Source: Clostridia bacterium
Lineage (GTDB): Bacteria > Bacillota > Clostridia > Oscillospirales > CAG-272
DNA length: 5,595 bases
NCBI GenBank assembly: GCA_024404435.1
Contig: JAKSPW010000100.1
Location: 1 to 5,595, forward strand
Direction: 5' to 3'
Position numbers and translations under genes: made by a program. The notes beneath the pieces were generated by a model. The model saw nothing but the letters and a program-made list of their open reading frames with translations. It was not told the origin of the DNA and did not search any database. This document shows, in pieces, positions 1-5,595 of the stretch (position 1 is its first letter; each line of letters starts with the position of its first letter).

Positions 1-936
1 CGAGTATACGGGCGCGGGATCGCCGTTCTCGTCCTGGAGCATGATGCTGGTGAAGCCGTGCATGACGCCTTCCGTACCGAATTTGAGGCTTGCGGCGTGA
101 TCGCCGAGCTTTTCGCCTCTGCCGAGAGGCTCGACACCGTAGATGTCAACGGGATCCGCAAGGAAGCCCGAGAAGAGTCCGGCGGAGTTCGAGCCGCCGC
201 CGACACATGCGACGATAGCGTCGGGAAGCTCACCCGTCATTTCGATGAACTGATCTCTTGCTTCAAATCCCACGACGCTCTGGAAATCCCTGACCATCAT
301 CGGGAACGGATGCGGTCCGAGGACCGAGCCGATGCAGTAGATGCAGTCCTTATACTCTCTGCTGTATGCCTCGAAAGCCGCGTCGACGGCCTCCTTGAGC
401 GTTGCGAGCCCTTCCTTGACCTCGACTACGTTAGCACCGAGGATCTTCATTCTCGCCACGTTCGGAGCCTGCTTTTTGATGTCGACCGAGCCCATGTAGA
501 TGTCGCACTCGAGTCCGAAGTGAGCAGCCGCCGTTGCGAGAGCGACGCCGTGCTGACCTGCGCCCGTCTCGGCGATGACCTTCTTCTTGCCCATGTACTT
601 TGCGAGCAGAGCCTCACCCATGCAATGGTTGAGCTTGTGCGCGCCGGAGTGGTTGAGGTCCTCTCTCTTGACGTAAAGCTGTACGTTTCCGTACTTCTCC
701 GAAAGTCTTTCGAGATGTGTGATCGGAGTCGGTCTGCCCTGAAACTCTTTTCTGATGCGTCTGAGCTCGTTTATGAACTTCCTCGACTTTGCGATCTTGA
801 AGTACGACTCGGTGATCTCCGCCATCGCGTCCTTCAGCTCTTCAGAGATGTAGACTCCGCCGTATTTTCCGAAATATCCGTTTTCATCGGGGTAGCGCTT
901 GAAGTAGTTTTTGAAATCGAAATCACAGTTTTCCAT
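1..936 (-). CDS. trpB: Tryptophan synthase beta chain (TrpB), N-terminal 312 codons, cut by window edge
   Basis: TrpB is a PLP enzyme that condenses indole with L-serine to give L-tryptophan in the cytoplasm, normally in an alpha2-beta2 complex with TrpA. The minus-strand reading frame opens with ATG at 936-934, preceded by a GGAGA ribosome site at 941-945. Seen in the translation: GRPTP near residue 68, [12 protein letters not shown] with the PLP lysine at K101, AETGAGQHG with the catalytic glutamate at E123, GSVLGPHP near 203, RDFQS near 216, and the phosphate-binding GGGSN at 246-250. These are offset by a constant +14 from Salmonella TrpB K87, E109 and G232-N236, so the family call is firm. 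About 80 C-terminal residues of a typical 390-400 residue TrpB are missing because the window ends, not because the gene is broken. The stretch at residues 148-175 ([15 protein letters not shown]) departs from the usual AEDxxRQxxNVFRM form, suggesting a divergent TrpB subgroup. A T-box leader controls it. Confidence 0.97.
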   Translation of the reverse strand, partial: MENCDFDFKNYFKRYPDENGYFGKYGGVYISEELKDAMAEITESYFKIAKSRKFINELRRIRKEFQGRPTPITHLERLSEKYGNVQLYVKREDLNHSGAHKLNHCMGEALLAKYMGKKKVIAETGAGQHGVALATAAAHFGLECDIYMGSVDIKKQAPNVARMKILGANVVEVKEGLATLKEAVDAAFEAYSREYKDCIYCIGSVLGPHPFPMMVRDFQSVVGFEARDQFIEMTGELPDAIVACVGGGSNSAGLFSGFLADPVDIYGVEPLGRGEKLGDHAASLKFGTEGVMHGFTSIMLQDENGDPAPVYS

Positions 937-940
937 TTTT

Positions 941-945
941 TCTCC
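941..945 (-). promoter_or_regulatory. Ribosome binding site of trpB
   Basis: Read on the minus strand this is GGAGA, four bases before the ATG at 936. It lies just past the T-box terminator and fixes the trpB start. No other in-frame ATG with a comparable ribosome site is present between the terminator and this codon. Confidence 0.8.
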
Positions 946-951
946 GTTTCC

Positions 952-976
952 GTGATGCAAAAATCCCAAGCATCAC
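952..976 (-). other. Possible alternative hairpin after the T-box terminator
   Basis: On the minus strand GTGATGC (976-970), which forms part of the 3' arm of the terminator, is exactly complementary to GCATCAC (958-952), with an 11-base loop containing the U tract. When the antiterminator forms and the terminator arm is released, this 7-bp hairpin could fold and would leave the ribosome site at 941-945 free. The pairing is seen in the sequence; its role is inference and it may be chance. Confidence 0.35.
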
Positions 977-994
977 TTTTTTTGATGCCTGGGA
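959..994 (-). terminator. T-box-controlled intrinsic terminator
   Basis: Reading leftwards, TCCCAGGCATCA (994-983) pairs with TGATGCTTGGGA (975-964), a 12-bp stem with one G-U pair and a 7-base A-rich loop, followed by five U residues (963-959). The 5' arm overlaps the TCCC needed for the antiterminator, so the two folds are mutually exclusive. This is the standard transcriptional T-box arrangement: charged tRNA leads to termination, uncharged tRNA to read-through into trpB. Confidence 0.93.
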
Positions 995-1133
995 CGAATA
1001 TTATTCGCGGTACCACCCAAGTTGACGCCATGCGTCCTCTCTCATCACGCACTGTCATGCGCTCCGTCTTTGTTACGGGTCCGGCTCCCGTCGGTTGCTA
1101 CTCGGCTCACGCCTTTCGGCCGCCCTCATAAGT

Positions 1134-1136
1134 CCA
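1134..1136 (-). promoter_or_regulatory. T-box specifier codon UGG (Trp)
   Basis: In the leader RNA the triplet UGG sits in the context GAA-UGG-A, the usual setting of a specifier codon (purine-rich before, purine after). UGG reads tryptophan, which matches the regulated gene, trpB. Choice of this triplet rests on context and on the match to gene function, not on a computed fold. Confidence 0.82.
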
Positions 1137-1230
1137 TTCGCCCGTCTGCTTCCTGCCGCATTTCACCGCCGCGGCTCTCTTTGAGGTGCAGGGATAGGTT
1201 ACTACTCTTAATCATCGGTTTGATGTGGTT

Positions 1231-1259
1231 AGTATAGCACACGGAAAAAAGGATGTCAA
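1231..1259 (-). promoter_or_regulatory. Sigma-A-type promoter of the T-box/trpB transcript
   Basis: On the minus strand TTGACA (1259-1254) and TATACT (1236-1231) are separated by exactly 17 bases. TG at 1239-1238 makes an extended -10. The -35 is perfect and the -10 has five of six consensus bases. Upstream (1260-1295) is A/T-rich and could act as an UP element. The predicted start is near 1224, giving a leader of about 288 bases before the trpB ATG. Such a strong promoter is expected where control is by attenuation, not by initiation. Confidence 0.92.
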
Positions 1260-1310
1260 TATTATTTTTGCAATTGACCGAAAAATTTACAAATATGAGT
1301 TCATTATGCA

Positions 1311-1327
1311 CAATAGTGTACACATTG
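1311..1327. promoter_or_regulatory. Small palindrome in the divergent intergenic region (possible operator)
   Basis: GTGTACAC (1316-1323) is a perfect 8-bp palindrome, flanked by CAAT (1311-1314) and ATTG (1324-1327), an inverted pair off-centre by one base. It lies about 21 bases upstream of the proposed -35 box of the SLH operon. It matches no operator I recognise, and could be chance in AT-rich DNA. Confidence 0.25.
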
Positions 1328-1348
1328 CGGATAAAAGTAGAGGCGAGC

Positions 1349-1376
1349 TTGAGAAAATGAGAGTAAAATATATATT
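1349..1376 (+). promoter_or_regulatory. Putative promoter of the SLH-esterase operon
   Basis: TTGAGA (1349-1354) and TATATT (1371-1376) are separated by 16 bases, each one mismatch from consensus. Transcription would begin near 1383, giving a short leader of about 25 bases before the ATG at 1409. No better pair was found between 1260 and 1408. The region is AT-rich, so a chance match is possible. Confidence 0.6.
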
Positions 1377-1395
1377 TAGTGAAAACTTTCGCACA

Positions 1396-1401
1396 AGAGG
1401 G
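1396..1401 (+). promoter_or_regulatory. Ribosome binding site deciding the start of the first SLH-esterase gene
   Basis: AGAGGG lies seven bases before the ATG at 1409. An in-frame GTG at 1379 has no ribosome site, would precede the predicted transcription start, and would add ten charged residues in front of a normal signal peptide, so ATG 1409 is preferred. The paralogue downstream begins at the equivalent ATG. Confidence 0.85.
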
Positions 1402-1408
1402 AAAGAAA

Positions 1409-3475
1409 ATGAAAAAAACATTACTGACCGCAATAATCGCCGCCGTTCTGCTCGTCGTTCTGACGTTCACCGCGTCTGCAAAGACGCCCTTTGAGGACGT
1501 TCCGGACGGCAAATGGTATACGGAAGCCGTTCTCGACGTTTATGAAAAAGGGATCATGAACGGCAGAGACGGAGGCAAATTCGCGCCCATGGCGAATATG
1601 ACGAGAGCCGAGTTCGTGACGATACTCGCGCGCCTCGCTTACGCCGACACGACGGGGCTCGGAAAGGGCCTCACGTTCAAGGACACGAAGACCTCCGCAT
1701 GGTACGCCGATGCCGTCGGCTGGGCATCGGGTGAAAAACTCGTCGGAGGATACGACGACGGCACGTTCAAGCCGAACGCTCCGATCTCAAGACAGGAGCT
1801 TGCCGTTGTATTCGTAAGATTCCTCGATTCGCAGAAAATCACCCTTGCGGATAACCCGAAGGTAGATAAATTCACCGACGCGAAGAAGTTCGCATCGTGG
1901 TCTAAGGACGCGATCGACACGATGAGACGCGTGGGACTTTTCGGCGGTGACTCTGCCGGAAACTTCAATCCGAAGAACAATGCGTCCCGTGCCGAGATCG
2001 CCTCGATGCTGTCGCGCTTCGACCTCATGCACGTCAAGGTCGAGAACGCAAAGAAGATCTGGAAGAACGTGACGGGCTCCATGCTTCCCATGGACCTCGG
2101 TGCGCAGAGAAGTATCACCAGAGAGAATATCGGTGCGAAGATCCTCGATAACCTCGAGCTTGATCCCGAAACGTACGGCGTTTACATCACTTACAGATCC
2201 GCCGATTCCGCAAGATCGAATCACGACGGACTCGAACCCGGTGAACATACTCCCTCCAATATCGAGTTCTCGGTAACGAACAAGCTGACCGGTGAGTCAA
2301 CAAAGTTCAAGAGAGTGATGATCGACATTACATACGATCCCGATTACGTTCTCGATGAGGAATCCGTGTTCGTCGACCCGAGAGAAGATCACTGGATAGA
2401 CGAAGACAAATTCGAGGAAACCGTCGGAAAGACGCTTTACTCCACGGGCAACCCGGCAAGATTCGCCAAGGCTTTCGCAAAGGCTGAAGCCGGAGAAGAC
2501 CTGACGGTCGCGTACATCGGCGGCTCGATCACCGAAGGCGCGGGCGCAACTGCAGGACACTGCTACGCAAGACTCACGACTAACTGGCTGAGACTCCGCT
2601 ACCCGAACTCTGATATCAGACACGTCAACGCCGGCATCGGCGGCACGCCGTCCTCTCTCGGTGTCATCAGGGCAGAGCGCGACATCATGCAGTACGATCC
2701 CGATATCATCTTTATCGAGTTCTCCGTCAACGACTCCGACAACGATCTGTGCCAGGAGACGTACGAGAGCCTCGTCCGCACTGCACTTTCGGGCAAGAAT
2801 CAGCCCGCAGTCGCGCTTATCATCTCGTGGCTCGCAACCGACAGCAAGACGGAATACGCCTGCAGAGTCGGCGACTACTACGGACTTCCCGTGGTCGACG
2901 TCGACGAAGGAGTCGACTTTGCGCTTGCAAACGACTATTTCACGACAGACGATTACACGAAGGACAACTGCCACCCCGGATATTTCGGATACGTTCTCAT
3001 GAGCAGCATGATCAACAACATGCTCTCCGAGGTCGAAAAGGATGCGAAGGCCGCTTCTCCCGAAGACCTTGTCGTAACGGATGCACCGGCCGAGACCATA
3101 ACGCCGAGCAGATACGTGAACATGAAGATCTACGACAAGGGCGAATGCGAGGCAGTGAAGATTGATTCACTCGGCACGTGGAAGATTTCGACCGACGGAT
3201 ATGACAGCAACGGCGGCTCGACAGAGAGACAGTACGGACCGATCCCGTTCGGACCCGGCTGGATCTCGGGCGGCGACGGAGCGATGAAGCTGACCGTCAC
3301 GGCAAACACGTTCTACGTCAGAACGGACGGCTCGTCCGTGCTCGTCAGCATCGACGGCGGCGAAGCCTTCGGTGTCAATGATGAGGCGGTATTCCTCGAC
3401 GGAGGAACACATTCCGTTGAGATCACGGATGCCGACGGAAATCCGACCACGATATACGCTTTCATTTACAACTGA
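1409..3475 (+). CDS. Secreted SLH-domain protein with SGNH/GDSL-type esterase domain (first of tandem pair)
   Basis: The 688-residue product is probably a cell-surface carbohydrate or acyl esterase. Residues 1-24 form a signal peptide (KK, hydrophobic core, ASA before K25). Three SLH domains follow at about 26-78, 88-142 and 154-208, with binding-motif variants TRAE (65-68), SRQE (127-130) and SRAE (193-196). By family knowledge these bind secondary cell-wall polymer and hold the protein on the surface. Residues about 215-363 match no domain I recognise and contain a conserved acidic DPREDHW stretch (323-329). The SGNH hydrolase domain spans about 364-545: GGSITEG with nucleophile S373, NAGIGG (407-412) for the block II glycine, VND with N441, and D519-x-x-H522. 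All four block residues are present, so it is likely active. Residues about 565-688 are rich in beta-strand pattern and may form an accessory or binding domain. The natural substrate cannot be read from the sequence; deacetylation of xylan or of wall polymer are the obvious candidates. It is co-transcribed with the paralogue 14 bp downstream. Confidence 0.93.
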   Translation: MKKTLLTAIIAAVLLVVLTFTASAKTPFEDVPDGKWYTEAVLDVYEKGIMNGRDGGKFAPMANMTRAEFVTILARLAYADTTGLGKGLTFKDTKTSAWYADAVGWASGEKLVGGYDDGTFKPNAPISRQELAVVFVRFLDSQKITLADNPKVDKFTDAKKFASWSKDAIDTMRRVGLFGGDSAGNFNPKNNASRAEIASMLSRFDLMHVKVENAKKIWKNVTGSMLPMDLGAQRSITRENIGAKILDNLELDPETYGVYITYRSADSARSNHDGLEPGEHTPSNIEFSVTNKLTGESTKFKRVMIDITYDPDYVLDEESVFVDPREDHWIDEDKFEETVGKTLYSTGNPARFAKAFAKAEAGEDLTVAYIGGSITEGAGATAGHCYARLTTNWLRLRYPNSDIRHVNAGIGGTPSSLGVIRAERDIMQYDPDIIFIEFSVNDSDNDLCQETYESLVRTALSGKNQPAVALIISWLATDSKTEYACRVGDYYGLPVVDVDEGVDFALANDYFTTDDYTKDNCHPGYFGYVLMSSMINNMLSEVEKDAKAASPEDLVVTDAPAETITPSRYVNMKIYDKGECEAVKIDSLGTWKISTDGYDSNGGSTERQYGPIPFGPGWISGGDGAMKLTVTANTFYVRTDGSSVLVSIDGGEAFGVNDEAVFLDGGTHSVEITDADGNPTTIYAFIYN
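1904..2046 (+). repeat. SLH3-coding segment, copy 1 of a nearly identical 143-bp direct repeat
   Basis: This segment and 3985-4127 differ at only five of 143 positions by direct comparison, with no gaps, and include two exact 44-bp blocks at each end (1904-1947 and 2003-2046). It codes for the third SLH domain. The neighbouring 103 bp upstream differ at about 15 positions, so similarity rises sharply here. Confidence 0.85.
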
Positions 3476-3481
3476 GAGAGG
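3476..3481 (+). promoter_or_regulatory. Ribosome binding site of the second SLH-esterase gene
   Basis: GAGAGG starts directly after the stop codon of the first gene (3473-3475) and lies eight bases before the ATG at 3490. The tight spacing and the absence of a hairpin or promoter between the genes support one bicistronic transcript. Confidence 0.85.
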
Positions 3482-3489
3482 AAAACCCG

Positions 3490-5547
3490 ATGAAAAAATC
3501 ATTACTGATCGCGGCGATCGCTGCCGTGCTGCTCCTCGTGCTGTCGCTCGGTGCGTCGGCAAAAACACCCTTTGAGGACGTCCCCGACGGCAAGTGGTAC
3601 ACGGAAGCCGTTCTCGACGTTTATGAAAAAGAGCTGATGAACGGCAGAGACGGCGGAAAGTTCGCACCGACGGCCAACATGACGAGAGCCGAGTTCGTGA
3701 CGATCCTCGCACGCCTCTCGTACGCCGAAACGACGGGACTCGGAAAAGACCTCACGTTCAAGGATACGAAGGCTACCGCATGGTACGCAGACGCTGTGGG
3801 TTGGGCTTCGTCCAAGGGCCTTGTGAACGGATATTCCGATAACACCTTCAAACCTAACGCACCTATCTCGAGGCAGGAGCTGGCGGCCGTGTTCGTCAGA
3901 TTCCTCGACTCACAGAAGATCACCCTTTCGGACAACCCGAAGGTAGAAAAATTCACGGACGCGAAGAAATTCGCATCGTGGTCCAAGGACGCGATCGACA
4001 CGATGAGACGCGTGGGACTTTTCGGCGGCGACGCTGCCGGAAACTTCAATCCGAAGAACAACGCTTCCCGTGCCGAGATCGCTTCGATGCTGTCGCGCTT
4101 CGACCTCATGCACGTCAAGGTCGAGAATCTCAAGAGAGTATGGAAATCGTCCTCCTCCGCGCTTCCGATGGACCTCGGACACGCGAGAAGCATTACGAGA
4201 GAGAATATCGGCGCGATCATTCTTGACAAGCTTGACCTCGATCCCGAGGTGTACAGTGTCTATATCCCGTACATCTACGCAGACCGCGCGAGAAACGAGT
4301 TCAACGACGTCGGGCCGGACGAAAGCAGAACGGAGGTCTTCGCGTTCACGGTAACGAACAGGTTGACCGGCGAGACGACGAAGGAAAAGAGATCGACCTT
4401 CAACATTCATTACGATCCCGACTACGTTCTCGATCAGGACAGCACGTTCATCGACCCGAGAGAGGACCACTGGCTCGACGAGGACGTCTTTGACGAGATC
4501 GTCGAAAAGAGCCTTACCTCGAAGGGCAACCTCGCGAGATTCGCAAAGGTGTTCGCCATGGGCGAAGCCGGCGAGGACTTCACGATGGCATACATCGGCG
4601 GCTCCATCACGGAGGGCGCGGGCGCAACGGCAGCTCACTGCTGGGCAAGGATCACGACCAACTGGCTGAGGATCCGCTACCCGAACTCGAACATCAGGCA
4701 CGTCAACGCCGGCATCGGCGGCACGCCGTCATCACTCGGCGTTCTCAGAGCCGACCTCGACATCATGCAGTATAAACCGCAGGTCATCTTCATCGAGTTC
4801 GCCGTAAACGACTCGAACGACGCGCTGCGCGAAGAGACTTTCGAAAGCCTCGTCCGCACGGCACTTTCCGCCGACAATCAGCCGGCAGTCGCGCTCGTCA
4901 TCTCGTGGCTCGCATCCGATAAGAAGACGGAGTACATCTGCAATCTCGCAGAGAAGTACGGACTTCCCGTCATCGACGTCGACGAGGCTGTCGACTACGC
5001 TCTCGACAAGGGCTATTTCACGGTCAATGAATACACTCAGGACGACTGCCACCCCGGTTACTTCGGATATCTTCTCATGGGCAACATGATGGGATACATG
5101 CTTGACGAGGTCGAAAAGGACGTCAAGGCGGCGTCTCCCGAGGACCTCGTGATCGGCGAGATCCCGACGGATACGATGACCGAGTGCAGATTCGTGAACA
5201 TGACGAGATACGAAAAGGGCGAGTGTGACGCGATAAAGATCGACGAGTTCGGCACGTGGGAGGCCTCGACCGCGGAGGTGGCGGAATCTCCCGTCACGGC
5301 AACAGAGTACGCGCCGATTCCGCTCGGCCCGGGCTGGGTAGCGAACGGCACCGATCCGATGAAGCTCACCGTCAGGGTCAACACTCTGCATATCGTGACC
5401 AACGGGGAAGTGCTCGTCAGCATCGACGGAGCAGAGCCGATAACGATAAACGACTCGAGGATCTTCCTCGACGGAGGAACTCACGTCCTTGAGATCTCCG
5501 ACGTCAGCGAAGGCCCGACGACCATAGAAGCGTTCGTGTATAACTGA
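3490..5547 (+). CDS. Secreted SLH-domain protein with SGNH/GDSL-type esterase domain (second of tandem pair)
   Basis: This 685-residue paralogue has the same domain order as the upstream gene. The signal peptide is residues 1-24 (ASA before K25). SLH domains lie at about 26-78, 88-142 and 154-208, with TRAE, SRQE and SRAE at the same positions. The unrecognised middle region spans about 215-362 and includes DPREDHW. The SGNH domain spans about 363-544 with S372 in GGSITEG, NAGIGG, N440 in VND, and D518-x-x-H521; a beta-rich C-terminus follows. By eye the two proteins share roughly 70% identity, unevenly spread: about 86% over the signal and SLH part, clearly lower in the middle, and about half over the last 130 residues. 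Both are probably fixed to the same wall polymer, while their C-termini could give different substrate or partner choice (inference). It appears to be the last gene of the operon, since a terminator lies 6 bp after the stop. Confidence 0.93.
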   Translation: MKKSLLIAAIAAVLLLVLSLGASAKTPFEDVPDGKWYTEAVLDVYEKELMNGRDGGKFAPTANMTRAEFVTILARLSYAETTGLGKDLTFKDTKATAWYADAVGWASSKGLVNGYSDNTFKPNAPISRQELAAVFVRFLDSQKITLSDNPKVEKFTDAKKFASWSKDAIDTMRRVGLFGGDAAGNFNPKNNASRAEIASMLSRFDLMHVKVENLKRVWKSSSSALPMDLGHARSITRENIGAIILDKLDLDPEVYSVYIPYIYADRARNEFNDVGPDESRTEVFAFTVTNRLTGETTKEKRSTFNIHYDPDYVLDQDSTFIDPREDHWLDEDVFDEIVEKSLTSKGNLARFAKVFAMGEAGEDFTMAYIGGSITEGAGATAAHCWARITTNWLRIRYPNSNIRHVNAGIGGTPSSLGVLRADLDIMQYKPQVIFIEFAVNDSNDALREETFESLVRTALSADNQPAVALVISWLASDKKTEYICNLAEKYGLPVIDVDEAVDYALDKGYFTVNEYTQDDCHPGYFGYLLMGNMMGYMLDEVEKDVKAASPEDLVIGEIPTDTMTECRFVNMTRYEKGECDAIKIDEFGTWEASTAEVAESPVTATEYAPIPLGPGWVANGTDPMKLTVRVNTLHIVTNGEVLVSIDGAEPITINDSRIFLDGGTHVLEISDVSEGPTTIEAFVYN
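3985..4127 (+). repeat. SLH3-coding segment, copy 2 of a nearly identical 143-bp direct repeat
   Basis: Partner of 1904-2046 at a constant offset of 2081 bp, the same offset as the two start codons. The exact 44-bp blocks are 3985-4028 and 4084-4127. Four of the five differences are silent (GGT/GGC, AAT/AAC, GCG/GCT, GCC/GCT) and one changes Ser to Ala at residue 182. Confidence 0.85.
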
Positions 5548-5553
5548 TACGGT

Positions 5554-5582
5554 AAAAGCTGCCGCGGAAGCGGCAGCTTTTT
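5554..5582 (+). terminator. Intrinsic terminator of the SLH-esterase operon
   Basis: AAAAGCTGCCGC (5554-5565) pairs perfectly with GCGGCAGCTTTT (5570-5581) around a GGAA tetraloop (GNRA class), and the run of five T residues (5578-5582) forms the tail. It starts six bases after the stop codon of the second gene. The A run on the 5' side means it could also stop transcription arriving from the right. Confidence 0.95.
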
Positions 5583-5595
5583 GTTGACAAACACC

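Larger units (their letters stand above)
959..1224 (-). ncRNA. T-box riboswitch leader, tryptophan-specific
   Basis: This untranslated leader binds uncharged tRNA(Trp) and allows trpB transcription when tryptophan is short. The invariant T-box sequence UGGUACCGCG lies at 1015-1006 within GGGUGGUACCGCG (1018-1006). Immediately downstream CGAAU/AUUCG (1007-995) forms the antiterminator helix, and UCCC (994-991) can close it against GGGU. Upstream are typical Stem I pieces: AAGAGUAGUA near 1208-1199, AGAGAGCCG near 1180-1172, and GAAUGGA around the specifier. CCGAGUAG and ACGGG...CCCGU mark the following stems, with the latter near 1093-1074. The 5' end is placed at the start predicted from the promoter. 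The anticodon-pairing UGG and the downstream trpB agree with each other. I did not fold the whole RNA. Confidence 0.94.

Noticed and set aside
834..1058. Minus-strand small open frame across the trpB start and the T-box
   Set aside because: It overlaps the T-box, terminator and trpB in another frame. The RNA structure explains the sequence better.
58..1131. Long plus-strand open frame (357 codons) opposite trpB and its leader
   Set aside because: It is antisense to a clear TrpB coding frame and runs through the T-box. It has no ribosome site and its translation matches no family.
1274..1302. TTGACC at 1274-1279 as a -35 box for a rightward promoter
   Set aside because: No acceptable -10 sequence occurs 15-19 bases downstream.
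1379..1408. Upstream in-frame GTG start for the first SLH-esterase gene
   Set aside because: There is no ribosome site before it. It would lie upstream of the predicted transcription start and put extra residues before a standard signal peptide, and the paralogue starts at the position equivalent to ATG 1409.
1126..1512. Minus-strand open frame across the divergent intergenic region
   Set aside because: It crosses the trpB promoter and the start of the first SLH-esterase gene, with no ribosome site or recognisable protein features.
3910..4701. Long minus-strand frames inside the esterase genes (also 2297-2974, 3621-4229 and 4732-5484)
   Set aside because: They are mirror frames produced by the codon bias of the GC-rich coding strand. 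Similar shadows occur at the same places in both paralogues.
1409..5547. The tandem genes as a mobile element or assembly duplication
   Set aside because: The copies differ by about 30% in protein and have no terminal repeats or transposase, so this is an old gene duplication.
5584..5589. TTGACA after the terminator, a possible -35 box of a next gene
   Set aside because: The window ends six bases later, so no -10 box can be seen. The match alone is not enough.

Overview
The window looks like chromosomal DNA of a low-to-medium GC Firmicute, most likely a gut or rumen Clostridium-class anaerobe. This is inferred from a T-box riboswitch (essentially a Gram-positive device), SLH-domain surface proteins, strong purine-rich ribosome sites and clean sigma-A-type promoters. 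No rRNA, tRNA, CRISPR array, insertion sequence or phage gene is visible.

Layout. Bases 1-936 (minus strand) hold the first 312 codons of trpB, the tryptophan synthase beta chain; its 3' end lies outside the window. Bases 937-1259 are its control region, read leftwards: a near-consensus promoter (1231-1259), a long leader RNA with a UGG (Trp) specifier (1134-1136), the T-box sequence (1006-1018), a competing antiterminator, an intrinsic terminator (959-994), and then the ribosome site and ATG. Bases 1260-1408 are an AT-rich divergent intergenic region with a plausible rightward promoter (1349-1376) and a small palindrome.

Bases 1409-5547 (plus strand) carry two tandem paralogous genes separated by 14 bp, followed by a strong terminator at 5554-5582. 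Each encodes a secreted protein of about 685 residues with a signal peptide, three SLH domains, an unrecognised middle region, an SGNH/GDSL-type esterase domain with all catalytic residues, and a beta-rich C-terminal domain. The pair appears to be a bicistronic operon making two cell-surface-anchored esterases, probably acting on O-acyl (for example acetyl) groups of an extracellular or cell-wall polysaccharide. The substrate is not shown by the sequence.

The two transcription units are divergent and functionally unrelated as far as can be seen. The points most worth following up are the paralogue pair, with a nearly identical SLH3 coding segment that looks like gene conversion and a strongly diverged C-terminus, and the Trp T-box placed directly in front of trpB rather than in front of a full trp operon. 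I did not find convincing evidence of an entirely new system.
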